This document shows, in pieces, positions 32,935 through 41,410 of a DNA stretch of 64,000 bases (the first letter of the stretch is position 1; each line of letters starts with the position of its first letter). The stretch is from Caulobacter sp. X (lineage in GTDB: Bacteria; Pseudomonadota; Alphaproteobacteria; Caulobacterales; Caulobacteraceae), in assembly GCF_002742635.1 (NCBI RefSeq), contig NZ_PEGF01000001.1, positions 992,001-1,056,000 on the forward strand, in the 5' to 3' direction. The translations under genes and the position numbers were made by a program. The notes beneath the pieces are model-generated. The model ran no database searches. It saw nothing but the letters and a program-made list of their open reading frames with translations, and was not told the DNA's origin.

Positions 32935-33243
32935 TCAGCGCATCTTCGAGAACAGAGCGCCCATCTTGGGCTGCAGGGCCATGGCCACGCCCATGTCCGA
33001 CAGCTTCAGCTTGCCGGTCATGACCGCCATGGTCGGGTCCAGCTTGCCTTCGCCGATGGCCAGCAGGTCGTCCAGCGCCAGAGTCATGGTCAGGTCGGCC
33101 GGCTTGTCCTCGTTGGTCACCGAACCACCGTCGATGTGAATGACGCCGGCGTCCTTCAGATCGAACTTCAGGCTCTTGCCCAGGCCGCTGTCGTCGCCGA
33201 CGGCGGTTTTGATGCGATCGGTGATTTCCTGGATGGTGGCCAT
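32935..33243 (-). CDS. SCP2 sterol-binding domain protein
   Basis: 102 residues, a single SCP2 domain: LKFDLKDAGVIHIDGGSVTNEDKPADLTMTLALDDLLAIGEGKLDPTMAVMTGKLKLSDMGVAM. Such proteins hold lipids or fatty acyl groups in a hydrophobic tunnel in the cytoplasm. It is first in a pair with the lysophospholipase-like gene, suggesting a lipid-related role for both. Confidence 0.92.
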   Translation of the reverse strand: MATIQEITDRIKTAVGDDSGLGKSLKFDLKDAGVIHIDGGSVTNEDKPADLTMTLALDDLLAIGEGKLDPTMAVMTGKLKLSDMGVAMALQPKMGALFSKMR

Positions 33244-33332
33244 AGGCGCGATCTCCCTTGCGCGAAATGATGTTGCGGATAGCTAGACCAGCGCGACCGA
33301 ACAAGTAAACACCGTTCAGACGCCACAGGCCC

Positions 33333-33989
33333 TTATTTCTTCCCGCTATAGAAGGCGACCTTAGTCGGGGTTTTTGTCAACTTTACCCGTACGGCGCCCT
33401 TGAAGTCCTCTGGACGGAAATAGGGTCCGCTGCGGATCAAAGGCAGCGGTTGGGCGCGGCCATCGGCGAAGACCGCCAGGCCGCCCTCGGCCTTCAGGAA
33501 GGCGATGCCGCTGAACTTGGGCGCCATGAAAGCCATGACCCCAGCGGTCTTCCCGATCACGGCGTTGGTTTCGTCGACCGTCGCCGCGAGGTCTCGAACC
33601 TCGTACTCGACGGCTGGCCTGAGCTGGGGCGCGATGTCCATGGCCGACCCGAGCTTCAGATCCGCCGGCACGTCGAACGCGATCTTCGCCCCCTGCTCTA
33701 GCTGAGCCAGGGTCGGCAAGCGCTCGAAGAAACCTTCGTCGTTCATCGGCAGCGGCGTGCGGGCGCCGCTCGGCTCGACCAGCGCGGCCTTGAGGCTGGT
33801 CATCGGCTTTCCGTCGCGCAGGATCGCATAGGACAACTTCATGCGGGACCGCTCGGCTGGCGGTAGTCGCAGAAACTTGTCCAGGTAAGGCATGACCTTG
33901 GTCGCCGGCACGACCTTCTCGGCCAAGGCGGGACCCGCGGCCGCCGCGATGGCGAGGCCGGCCATCAGCGCTATCTCGATCCGTCTCAT
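33333..33989 (-). CDS. Exported protein of unknown function
   Basis: 218 residues. Signal peptide (residues 1 to about 23, ending ALAE) and a beta-rich mature part of which I recognise no domain. Conserved-looking pieces are DKFLRLPPAERSRMKLSYAI and SGPYFRPEDFKGAVRVKLTKTPTKVAFYSGKK. Its start overlaps the stop of the upstream exported methyltransferase-like gene (4 bases), so it is in that operon. Confidence 0.75.
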   Translation of the reverse strand: MRRIEIALMAGLAIAAAAGPALAEKVVPATKVMPYLDKFLRLPPAERSRMKLSYAILRDGKPMTSLKAALVEPSGARTPLPMNDEGFFERLPTLAQLEQGAKIAFDVPADLKLGSAMDIAPQLRPAVEYEVRDLAATVDETNAVIGKTAGVMAFMAPKFSGIAFLKAEGGLAVFADGRAQPLPLIRSGPYFRPEDFKGAVRVKLTKTPTKVAFYSGKK

Positions 33990-34870
33990 TTCGGCTTCAC
34001 GAACTTAAGGGTCATGCGGTCGCTCTCCCCGATCGCGTCGTACTTGGCGTGGTCGAAGCCCGGCTCGGCCGGCTCGCCGCGCGGCGCCGACAGGCGCGTG
34101 GGCGGCAGGGTCCAGACGCCGAACGGATGGTCCTTGGTGTCCTTGGGATTGGCGTTGATCTCGCTGGTCGCGGCCAGCACGAAGCCCGCCTCCTTGGCCA
34201 TCTGGATCACATAGTCCTGCTGGACATAGCCGTCGGCGGCCAAGACGTCCTGGACGCGCCCCGGCTGGCCGCGATGCTCCTCGATCCCCAGCACCCCGCC
34301 GGGCTTCAGCGCCGCCAGGGCGTCCCTGAAGGCCTTTTCGGCGATGCCGCCGGCCATCCAGTTGTGCAGATTGCGCAGGAAAAGCACCAGATCGGCGCTG
34401 CCCGCCGGCGCCACCGGACCGCTGGTCGGACCAAAGGCGGTGAACGTCACCTCGCCATAGACCTTCTTCGCGCCCGTGACCTTGCGGCGGTAGGCTTCGA
34501 CGATCTCGGCGGCGGCGGGATCGGCCGGATTGTTGGTCTCCAGCAGGGCCTCGTAGAGCTTGCCCTTGGTGTCGGCCAGGAAGGGCGCGAGGATGTCGGT
34601 GTACCATCCCGCCCCCGGCCAGAACTCGACGACGGTCTGGCCGGGCGCGAGGCCCCAGAACTTCAGGGTTTCGACAGGGTGGCGCCAGCGGTCGCGAGCG
34701 CGGTCGGCGGGCAGCCGCCAGTCGCCGGCGACCACCGCCTCGAGGCTCTCGGGCCGCGCCTTTTCAGCGGGAGCGGCCTTGTCCTTGGACTTGCCGCACC
34801 CTGAAAGGCTCAGCGCGGTCGCGCCGGCCAGGACGCTCCTGCGCGACCACTGCTGGATAGACCCCATCAT
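33986..34870 (-). CDS. Exported methyltransferase-fold protein, paralogue 1
   Basis: 294 residues. N terminus MMGSIQQWSRRSVLAG...LSLSGCGKS combines a twin-arginine-like RR and a lipobox (LSGC), so it is probably a lipoprotein. The mature part has class-I SAM-methyltransferase signs: TVVEFWPGAGWYTDIL, ADLVLFLRNLHNW, LKPGGVLGIEEHR. The periplasm is not known to contain S-adenosylmethionine, so the activity is uncertain. The end (INANPKDTKDHPFGVWTLPP ... DAIGESDRMTLKF) is nearly identical to the neighbouring paralogue. Confidence 0.85.
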   Translation of the reverse strand: MMGSIQQWSRRSVLAGATALSLSGCGKSKDKAAPAEKARPESLEAVVAGDWRLPADRARDRWRHPVETLKFWGLAPGQTVVEFWPGAGWYTDILAPFLADTKGKLYEALLETNNPADPAAAEIVEAYRRKVTGAKKVYGEVTFTAFGPTSGPVAPAGSADLVLFLRNLHNWMAGGIAEKAFRDALAALKPGGVLGIEEHRGQPGRVQDVLAADGYVQQDYVIQMAKEAGFVLAATSEINANPKDTKDHPFGVWTLPPTRLSAPRGEPAEPGFDHAKYDAIGESDRMTLKFVKPK

Positions 34871-34928
34871 GCCCCCATGTACGCGTACGCTGAAATCACG
34901 CCAACGTGGCCGCTGACCTTGGCCAAAG

Positions 34929-35771
34929 TCAGGCCGGCTTGCGGAAGCGCAGGGTCATGCGGTCGCTTTCACCGATCGCATCGTACTTGGTGCGGTCGAA
35001 GTTCGGGTCCGCCGGCTGACCGGCGGGCGCCGTGCGCTTGACGGGAGGGAGGGTCCAGACGCCGAACGGATGGTCCTTGGTGTCCTTCGGATTGGCGTTG
35101 ATCTCCGACTGGGCGTCCAGCTTGAAGCCAGCCTTCTCAGCCAGGGCGACGACCGTCGCCGTGTTCAGATAGCCGTCGGCGCCGGCGGCCTTTTCCGAGC
35201 GCGGATCGGCCCGGTGGTCCTCGACCGCCAGGACGCCGCCCGGCTTCAGCACCGCGAAGAAGTCGGCGAAGACCTTGTCGGCCATGCCCGGCTGGACGGT
35301 CCAGTTGTGGACGTTGCGGGCGGTCAGGACGAGGTCGGCCGAGCCCGGCGCGCCCAGCGGTCCCGACACGGCGCCGAAGTTCACGAACAGCGGCTTGCCG
35401 TACTTGGCCGCGTCGGCGAAGCGAGCCTCGAAGTCGGCGCGGCCCTTGCGCGCGCCTTCCGACAACTTCGGGTTCGAAAGGTCGGCGACGCCGGCGATGT
35501 AGGTTCCACCCGTGGCCTTGGCGTAGGGCGCCAGGATCTCGGTCCAGTAGCCGCCGCCGGGCGAGATCTCGATCACCGTCTGCTTGGGCTTCAGCCCCCA
35601 GAAGGTCAGACTTTCGTACGGATGGCGCGCGCCGTCGCGGGCGACGTCGCCGGCGGGACGGTTGGGCGAGGCGATGGCGGCCTTCAGCGCCTGGTCGGTC
35701 GAGGCGAAGGCGGCGGGAGCGAAGAGGCTGACGGCGGCGGCCAGCAGCAGGACGTGACGACGAAGCGGCAT
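34929..35771 (-). CDS. Exported methyltransferase-fold protein, paralogue 2
   Basis: 280 residues. Sec signal peptide (residues 1 to about 24, ending AFAST). The core mirrors paralogue 1: QTVIEISPGGGYWTEIL, ADLVLTARNVHNW, LKPGGVLAVEDHRADPRS, then INANPKDTKDHPFGVWTLPP. ATG 35771 is chosen at the signal peptide; the frame is open to 36092. It lies 58 bases upstream of paralogue 1 in the same direction, a tandem duplication in which one copy became a lipoprotein. Confidence 0.85.
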   Translation of the reverse strand: MPLRRHVLLLAAAVSLFAPAAFASTDQALKAAIASPNRPAGDVARDGARHPYESLTFWGLKPKQTVIEISPGGGYWTEILAPYAKATGGTYIAGVADLSNPKLSEGARKGRADFEARFADAAKYGKPLFVNFGAVSGPLGAPGSADLVLTARNVHNWTVQPGMADKVFADFFAVLKPGGVLAVEDHRADPRSEKAAGADGYLNTATVVALAEKAGFKLDAQSEINANPKDTKDHPFGVWTLPPVKRTAPAGQPADPNFDRTKYDAIGESDRMTLRFRKPA

Positions 35772-36006
35772 GGGGGACTTGTCCTTCGGCGAGTTGTTGC
35801 GCGGCGACCTTAGCCGGGGCGCGCGGCGCGTCAAAAGGATTCGCGTTCGATGAAACCGGCGCCTCTTGAACGGGAAAATCCGCTCACCAACTCTATCCAC
35901 GAAGGCGCTGGAAACCCGGGCCTTCCGGACCGCTGGCGACGCCGATTTCGGGTCGCCGAAGGGACGCACATTCAAAGACCTTGCTTGATAAGAAGGATCT
36001 GACCCT

Positions 36007-36462
36007 ATGCGTACGATCGACCTTTCGCCCCTGTACCGCTCGCTCGTCGGTTTTGACCGCCTCGCCGCCCAGTTGGACGCCGCGGCCCGCACGGAAGCCA
36101 GCTCGGGCTACCCCCCCTACAACATCGAACGCACCGGCGAGAACGACTACCGCATCGAGATCGCGGTGGCCGGCTTCAAGCCGGAAGAGCTGAACGTCGA
36201 GGTGAAGGAAAACCTGCTGACCGTCACCGGCCGCAAGGCGGCCAACGACGACGCCAAGCAGTACCTGCACCGCGGGCTCGCCGAACGGAATTTCGAGCGC
36301 AAGTTCCAGCTGACCGACTACCTGGTGGTGGTCGACGCCGAGCTGTCGAACGGCCTGCTGGCCATCTCGCTGAAGCGTGAACTGCCCGAGGCTCTGAAGC
36401 CCCGGACAGTGGAGATCAAGGCGAACGTCTCGCCGCTGATCGAAGGCGAAAAGGCCGCCTAA
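36007..36462 (+). CDS. Small heat-shock protein (Hsp20/IbpA family)
   Basis: 151 residues. ATP-independent holdase. Alpha-crystallin domain about 35-130: YNIERTGENDYRIEIAVAGFKPEELNVEVKENLLTVTGRK, FERKFQLTDYL and the AELSNGLLAISLKRELPE block, with the C-terminal tail of IbpA relatives. A CTTGAA at 35865-35870 resembles a heat-shock sigma -35 but no matching -10 was found. A strong terminator follows the gene. Confidence 0.93.
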   Translation: MRTIDLSPLYRSLVGFDRLAAQLDAAARTEASSGYPPYNIERTGENDYRIEIAVAGFKPEELNVEVKENLLTVTGRKAANDDAKQYLHRGLAERNFERKFQLTDYLVVVDAELSNGLLAISLKRELPEALKPRTVEIKANVSPLIEGEKAA

Positions 36463-36505
36463 GCGGCCCCCTTCCGAAGTCTCCCCCCACATCCCTCTGA
36501 ACTTG

Positions 36506-36532
36506 GGCGGCGCAGCGATGCGCCGCCTTTTT
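36506..36532 (+). terminator. Terminator of the small heat-shock gene
   Basis: GGCGGCGCA (36506-36514), GCGA loop, TGCGCCGCC (36519-36527), TTTTT. Perfect nine-base stem. Confidence 0.92.
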
Positions 36533-36549
36533 CGTATCCGCTCGACCGG

Positions 36550-37815
36550 TTAGTCCGGCATCGACAGATCCAGACCCTGGACCTGGCTGAGGTCCACGTC
36601 GCGCAGCCGCGTCTTGGTCAGGCGCGCGCCGGTCAGGTCCGCGCCGCGCAGGTCCGCGCCGTCCAGAACCGCGCCGGCGAGATCGGCGGCCTGCGCCGTC
36701 GCATAGCGCAGGCGAGCGCCTTCCATGTTCACCAGGGCCTGGCGCTGAGGTCCGATCGGAAGCGGCGACAGGAAGGCCTGGCGCAGATCGGCCTTGGTCA
36801 GGTTCGCGCCCGTCAACTTGGCGCCGCGCAGATCCGCCCCCTGCAGATTGGCCCCGCGCAGGTCGGCGTTCTGTAGGTTAGCGCCCTGCAAGTGCGCGCC
36901 CGACAGATCCAGCCCGACCATGCAGGCGCCCTTGGCGCTCATGGCCGAGAGCCGCAGCCCCCGCAGACGGTCGCCCAGCGGGCGCAGATCCTCGCCGTCG
37001 AGGCGCGCGACCGCGCCCTGCTTGCCGCCGGTCTTGCACCAGAGCTGGTTGGCCAGACAGAGCTGATGAAGGTCGTCGGCCTTGGCGACAGCGTCCGGCG
37101 TCGAGGCGCCCAAGACCCCGCTCAGGGCTCCGCGCTCGACCTTCGCGGTCGAGATATCGACGCCAGCCATCACCGCGCCGGCGAAATTGACGCCTTCCAG
37201 GTTGGCCCCGTCGACGTCCGCGCCGTCCAGGATCGCGCCGGCGAGATTGGCTTCTTTCAAGTTCGCGCCGGAGAGCTTGGCCCCGCGCAGGGAGCAATCG
37301 CTGAAGTCGGCCTTGAACGCCGAGACCCCCGTGAACTCGGACCCGTCGAGGGTTGCTCCCGAGAAGTTGGCCTCGTCGACCTCGCCCCGACGCGTCTCAT
37401 GCCCCAGGGTCTCGAAACCCTTGCGTGGATGCGGGATGGCGACCTGGCCTTCGCGGAAATCGGCTTGGGTGAGGTCCGCCTGCGCCAGGTTGGCGCCGCG
37501 CAGGGAGGCGCCCCGCATGTCCGCGCGCACAAGCGAGGCCTGGCGCATGTCGGACTTGCGCAGATCGCAGCCGAACAGATTGGCTCGATCCAGCTTGGTC
37601 CGCACCATGCGGCAGCCGTCCAGGATCGAGGCGGAAAGATCCGCGTCGCTCAGGTTTCGATACGACAGATCAAGGCCCGACAACTGCACGAAACGAAGAG
37701 AGGCCCGACGGCCGCCCGGCTTGCCGGTAACGAATTTCTCGTGCGCCGTTACGATCATGTCGAGCTCGGCTTGGCTCAGGCGACGCCGCCCAGCCACGCT
37801 TTGCGCGGCGTTCAT
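36550..37815 (-). CDS. Pentapeptide-repeat protein, paralogue 1
   Basis: 421 residues. The N-terminal 45 residues (LSQAELDMIVTAHEKFVTGKPGGRRASLRF) are followed by long runs of A(D/N)LxX repeats in three blocks (about 45-130, 165-230, 295-415), separated by non-repeat loops. Such repeats form right-handed beta-helices. Known members mimic DNA (MfpA/Qnr) or scaffold membrane assemblies; no function can be assigned here. Same architecture and size as the gene at 37921-39180. Confidence 0.9.
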   Translation of the reverse strand: MNAAQSVAGRRRLSQAELDMIVTAHEKFVTGKPGGRRASLRFVQLSGLDLSYRNLSDADLSASILDGCRMVRTKLDRANLFGCDLRKSDMRQASLVRADMRGASLRGANLAQADLTQADFREGQVAIPHPRKGFETLGHETRRGEVDEANFSGATLDGSEFTGVSAFKADFSDCSLRGAKLSGANLKEANLAGAILDGADVDGANLEGVNFAGAVMAGVDISTAKVERGALSGVLGASTPDAVAKADDLHQLCLANQLWCKTGGKQGAVARLDGEDLRPLGDRLRGLRLSAMSAKGACMVGLDLSGAHLQGANLQNADLRGANLQGADLRGAKLTGANLTKADLRQAFLSPLPIGPQRQALVNMEGARLRYATAQAADLAGAVLDGADLRGADLTGARLTKTRLRDVDLSQVQGLDLSMPD

Positions 37816-37920
37816 AACGCTGTTCCCTATGGTGATCTCGATGAATTGACGGGACCGTATCGAGAGGGGAACAGCGAACCGTTAAATCCGTGACGAATTG
37901 CCGCGTTTTTTTGACAGGCG

Positions 37921-39180
37921 CTAGATCACGTCGTCCAGGCCGCGCGCGCCCAGACGGATCGCGCCCATGACGTCGACATCGCGCATCTGGGCGCCGGTGA
38001 AATTGGCGCGCGAGAGGTCGGCGCCGGCGAGCCGCGCCTGGCGCAGATCGGCCCGCGCGAAATCGGCGTTGGCCAGGATCGCGCCGGTCATGTCGCAAGG
38101 CAGAACGCGGTCGGCGGTGATCAGCAGCGGGCCCAGCTGGGCGTCGCGAAGGTCCGAACCCGTCAGCTTGGCGCCCTTCAGCCGCGCGCCGCGCAGGTCG
38201 GCGCGGCGCAGGTTGCAGGCGCGAAGGTCCGCCCCTTCCAGCTGAGCGCCCTGCATCTGCACGCCCTCCATGTCGAGGCCGTAGAACACCGCGCCCTTGG
38301 CCGACAGGGCCGTCAGGTTGAAGCCGCGCACCGAGCGCAGATTGCGCAGGTCGGCCTTGTCGAAGACGGAGGGCTTGCCCTCGGCGCCGCCGGTTTCGAT
38401 CCAGCGCGCATGGTCGGCGATCATCTGCTCGTAGGGCAGGTCGGAGACGTTGGTGCCCGCCGGCTTGTCGGTCAGGGCGCCTTCCATGTTCGTCTGGCTG
38501 ACGTTCCAGGACATGGTCTTGGCGCCGACCAGCACGGTGTTGCGCAGGTCCGCGCCGGCCAGGTTCGCGCCCGACAGGTCCGCGCCCGCCAGGTTGGCGC
38601 CGTTGAAATTGGCTTGCTTGAGATTGGCGCGGACCAGCTTGGCGTCCTTCAGGATCGCGTCGCTGAAGTCGGCCTTGGTCGCGACGATGCCCGACAGGCG
38701 CGAGCGCTCCAGATTGGCGCCGCTGAGGTTGGCGCCGATGGCGTAGGCCTCGCGCTGGGTCAGCTCGATGACCTTGTAGCCCTCCTTGCGGTCGGCGGCG
38801 GCGATGGCCCCTTCGCGCAGGTCGGCCTCGAACATGTCGGCGCCGGTCAGGTTGGCGCCGCGCAGGCTGGATCCGCGCAGGTCGGCGCGGCGCAGCGAGG
38901 CGTCCGTGAGGTCCGCGCCCTGCAAGTCCGCGCCATAGAGGTTGGCGTTGTCCAGCTTGGTCTTGCGCAGGTCGCAGCCGACCATCATCGCGCCGGTGAA
39001 GTCGGCGTCGCAGAGGTTCCGGCCCGTCAGGGACAGGCCGGAAAGATCACAGAACGTGAAGACCGCCCGCGCGCCTCCCAACTTCGCCGACCATAGGCGA
39101 TCGTGCTTGGCGCAGATGACGTCAAGGTCGTGCTGCGTCAGGCGCTTGTATTCTTGGGCGGCGGGCGCGTCGGCGCTCAT
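37921..39180 (-). CDS. Pentapeptide-repeat protein, paralogue 2
   Basis: 419 residues. It shares with paralogue 1 the N terminus (LTQHDLDVICAKHDRLWSAKLGGARAVFTF), the CDLSGLSLTGRNLCDADF entry to the helix, an interruption near DRKEGYKVIELTQREAYAIGA, and a second interruption with a DLPYEQMIADHARWIETGG segment. The conserved interruptions suggest functional loops rather than pure scaffold. The two genes are head to tail, 105 bases apart. Confidence 0.9.
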   Translation of the reverse strand: MSADAPAAQEYKRLTQHDLDVICAKHDRLWSAKLGGARAVFTFCDLSGLSLTGRNLCDADFTGAMMVGCDLRKTKLDNANLYGADLQGADLTDASLRRADLRGSSLRGANLTGADMFEADLREGAIAAADRKEGYKVIELTQREAYAIGANLSGANLERSRLSGIVATKADFSDAILKDAKLVRANLKQANFNGANLAGADLSGANLAGADLRNTVLVGAKTMSWNVSQTNMEGALTDKPAGTNVSDLPYEQMIADHARWIETGGAEGKPSVFDKADLRNLRSVRGFNLTALSAKGAVFYGLDMEGVQMQGAQLEGADLRACNLRRADLRGARLKGAKLTGSDLRDAQLGPLLITADRVLPCDMTGAILANADFARADLRQARLAGADLSRANFTGAQMRDVDVMGAIRLGARGLDDVI

Positions 39181-39262
39181 GGGCGGGAAGTTATCCTGAA
39201 TGATGGGTCAACCCTGCGCAGAACAGGATTAACGCCGCCTTTCCAAGGGCTTCCAGAGCCGA

Positions 39263-39976
39263 CTAGCCAACCTGCGGCAGAGCCTCGGCTCGGCTCTCGT
39301 CCAGATAGCGCGCGCCGGTCGGCTTGAGCTGGGCGTCCAGCTCGATGACCAGCGGGTTGCCCGTCGGGATCTCGACGCCGACGATCTTGTCGTCCGGCAC
39401 CTGGAACAAGTGCTTGACGATGGCGCGCAGCGAGTTGCCGTGGGCGGCGACCAGGACGGTCTCGCCGGCCTTCAGGTGCGGAGCGATGTCGCTTTCCCAA
39501 TAAGGCAGCACGCGGACCAGGGTCGTCGCCAGGCTCTCGGTCGACGGCAGGCTGGCGCCCTTGTAGCGGCGGTCCTTGGCGAAGTCGTACTCACCGCCCG
39601 GCGCCAGTTCCGGCGGCGGGATGTCGTACGAGCGGCGCCAGATCGTGACCTGCTCGACGCCGTGCTTCTCGGCCGTCTCGGCCTTGTTCAGGCCGGTCAG
39701 ACCGCCGTAGTGGCGCTCGTTCAGGCGCCAGTCCTTGGTCACCGGCACGAAGCTCTGCTTGGCCGCGTCCAGCGCCAGATTGCAGGTGCGGATGGCGCGG
39801 GTCTGGACCGAGGTGAAGGCCTGATCGATGTCGAGCCCGGCCTTGGCGATCAGTTCGCCGCCCTTGCGCGCCTGGGCCTCGCCCTCCGCCGTCAGGTCGA
39901 CGTCGACCCAGCCCGTGAAGCGGTTTTCCAGGTTCCACTGGCTCTGGCCGTGGCGGAGCAGGACGAGGGTCGGCAT
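39263..39976 (-). CDS. gpmA: 2,3-bisphosphoglycerate-dependent phosphoglycerate mutase
   Basis: 237 residues. Interconverts 3- and 2-phosphoglycerate. The phospho-His lies in VLLRHGQSQWNLENRFTGW, with DWRLNERHYGGLTGLNK and the second catalytic His in VLVAAHGNSLRAIVKHL. Length and motifs are standard for dPGM. Confidence 0.95.
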   Translation of the reverse strand: MPTLVLLRHGQSQWNLENRFTGWVDVDLTAEGEAQARKGGELIAKAGLDIDQAFTSVQTRAIRTCNLALDAAKQSFVPVTKDWRLNERHYGGLTGLNKAETAEKHGVEQVTIWRRSYDIPPPELAPGGEYDFAKDRRYKGASLPSTESLATTLVRVLPYWESDIAPHLKAGETVLVAAHGNSLRAIVKHLFQVPDDKIVGVEIPTGNPLVIELDAQLKPTGARYLDESRAEALPQVG

Positions 39977-40108
39977 CGGGCTTCCTTCAGAATGGAGGCG
40001 AGGTCGGGCTTTGTGTCAGGGCGGGCTAAGACCAGCCGCTTCCAGCGTCAAGCGCGGATGGCGCCCGCGCCCCCTCCCCCTGGCGCGCGCCCGTGCTATA
40101 GGCGGGCC

Positions 40109-40357
40109 ATGCCTGATCGCATCTTCATGCCGTTGATGGGGTTGATCGCCCTCGTGCTGATCGCCTTTTCCCTCGTCTGGCCGCAGGGCCAGGGCGACCG
40201 CTCGTGGGGCCCGTTCGGCCATACGCCGGTCCAGCAGACGCCCGAGATGAAGGCCAAGATCCAGCGCGAGAAGGACGCCGCCGCGCGCCGCGACGAAGCC
40301 GCTCGCAAGGCTGTCGAAGCCGCCAGCAAGGCCCAGTCCGGTCAGGAGGCCCAATGA
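40109..40357 (+). CDS. Small membrane protein preceding kdsD
   Basis: 82 residues. One N-terminal transmembrane helix (about 6-24), a short WGPFGHTP stretch, then a highly charged Lys/Ala/Glu/Arg coil to the end. No known family. Its TGA overlaps the kdsD ATG (ATGA at 40354-40357), so it is translationally coupled to Kdo synthesis. Codon use is like the neighbours. Confidence 0.7.
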   Translation: MPDRIFMPLMGLIALVLIAFSLVWPQGQGDRSWGPFGHTPVQQTPEMKAKIQREKDAAARRDEAARKAVEAASKAQSGQEAQ

Positions 40358-41310
40358 GCGCCTTCGACGCGATCGCCGTCGGTCGCCGCGTGCTGAGCGT
40401 CGAGGCCGACGCGCTCAAGACGCTGTCCCAGTCCCTGGACGAGGCTTTCGTCCAGGCGGTGGAGACCCTGTTCAACGCCAAGGGCCGGATCGTCTGCACC
40501 GGCATCGGCAAGTCTGGACACGTGGCGCGCAAGATCGCCGCGACCCTCGCCTCGACCGGCGCCCAGGCGATGTTCGTCCATCCGGCCGAGGCCAGCCACG
40601 GCGACCTCGGCATGATCGGTCCAGACGACGTGATCCTGGCCCTGTCGAAGTCCGGCGAGGCGCGCGAGCTGTCTGACGTCATCGCCTACGCCAAGCGCTT
40701 CTCGATCCCGCTGATCGCCATGACCGCGTTCGAAGACAGCCAGCTGGGCCGCGGCGGCGACATCGTGCTCCGTTTGCCCGACGCGCCGGAGGCCACCGCC
40801 GAGGTCAACGCGCCGACGACCTCGACCACCCTGCAGATCGCCCTAGGCGACGCCATCGCTGTGGCGCTGTTGGAGCGCCGCGGCTTCACGGCCAGCGACT
40901 TCCGCGTCTTCCATCCGGGCGGCAAGCTGGGCGCCATGCTGCGCACGGTGGCGGACCTGATGCACGGCGACGGCGAGCTGCCGCTGATCGGCGCCGAAGC
41001 CCCCATGCCCGACGCCCTGCTGGTGATGAGCGAAAAGCGCTTCGGCGCGGTGGGCGTGGTCGACGCCGACGGACGCCTGGCCGGCCTGATCACCGACGGC
41101 GACCTGCGCCGGCACATGGACGGCCTTCTGCAGCATACGGCTGGCGAGGTCATGACCCGCGCCCCGCTGGTCATCGCGCCCGGCGCCCTGGCGGCCGAAG
41201 CGCTGAAGCTGATGAACGATCGGCGGATCACCGTGCTGTTCGTGGTCGAGGCCGAACGCCCTGTCGGCGTCCTGCATGTCCACGATCTTCTCCGCGCCGG
41301 CGTGATCTAG
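40354..41310 (+). CDS. kdsD: Arabinose-5-phosphate isomerase
   Basis: 318 residues. Converts ribulose-5-phosphate to arabinose-5-phosphate, the first step of Kdo synthesis for LPS. The SIS domain (about 35-175) contains CTGIGKSGHVARKIAATLASTG, HPAEASHGDLGM and ALSKSGEARELSDV. Two CBS domains follow (about 205-318) with GVVDADGRLAGLITDGDLRRHM and PVGVLHVHDLLRAG. ATG 40354 has AGGAGG just upstream and overlaps the previous stop. Confidence 0.95.
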   Translation: MSAFDAIAVGRRVLSVEADALKTLSQSLDEAFVQAVETLFNAKGRIVCTGIGKSGHVARKIAATLASTGAQAMFVHPAEASHGDLGMIGPDDVILALSKSGEARELSDVIAYAKRFSIPLIAMTAFEDSQLGRGGDIVLRLPDAPEATAEVNAPTTSTTLQIALGDAIAVALLERRGFTASDFRVFHPGGKLGAMLRTVADLMHGDGELPLIGAEAPMPDALLVMSEKRFGAVGVVDADGRLAGLITDGDLRRHMDGLLQHTAGEVMTRAPLVIAPGALAAEALKLMNDRRITVLFVVEAERPVGVLHVHDLLRAGVI

Positions 41311-41410
41311 GTCACATCGGCACTTTGTCGAACTTTGTCATGTGATCGCGCTAGTCGCCCTCGATCTGGGCGGCTAAAGCGACTTCGTCACAACTGAAGC
41401 GAGCTTCTAG

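Noticed and set aside
35865..35900. Heat-shock sigma promoter for the small heat-shock gene
   Set aside because: CTTGAA fits the -35, but no acceptable -10 lies at the required distance.
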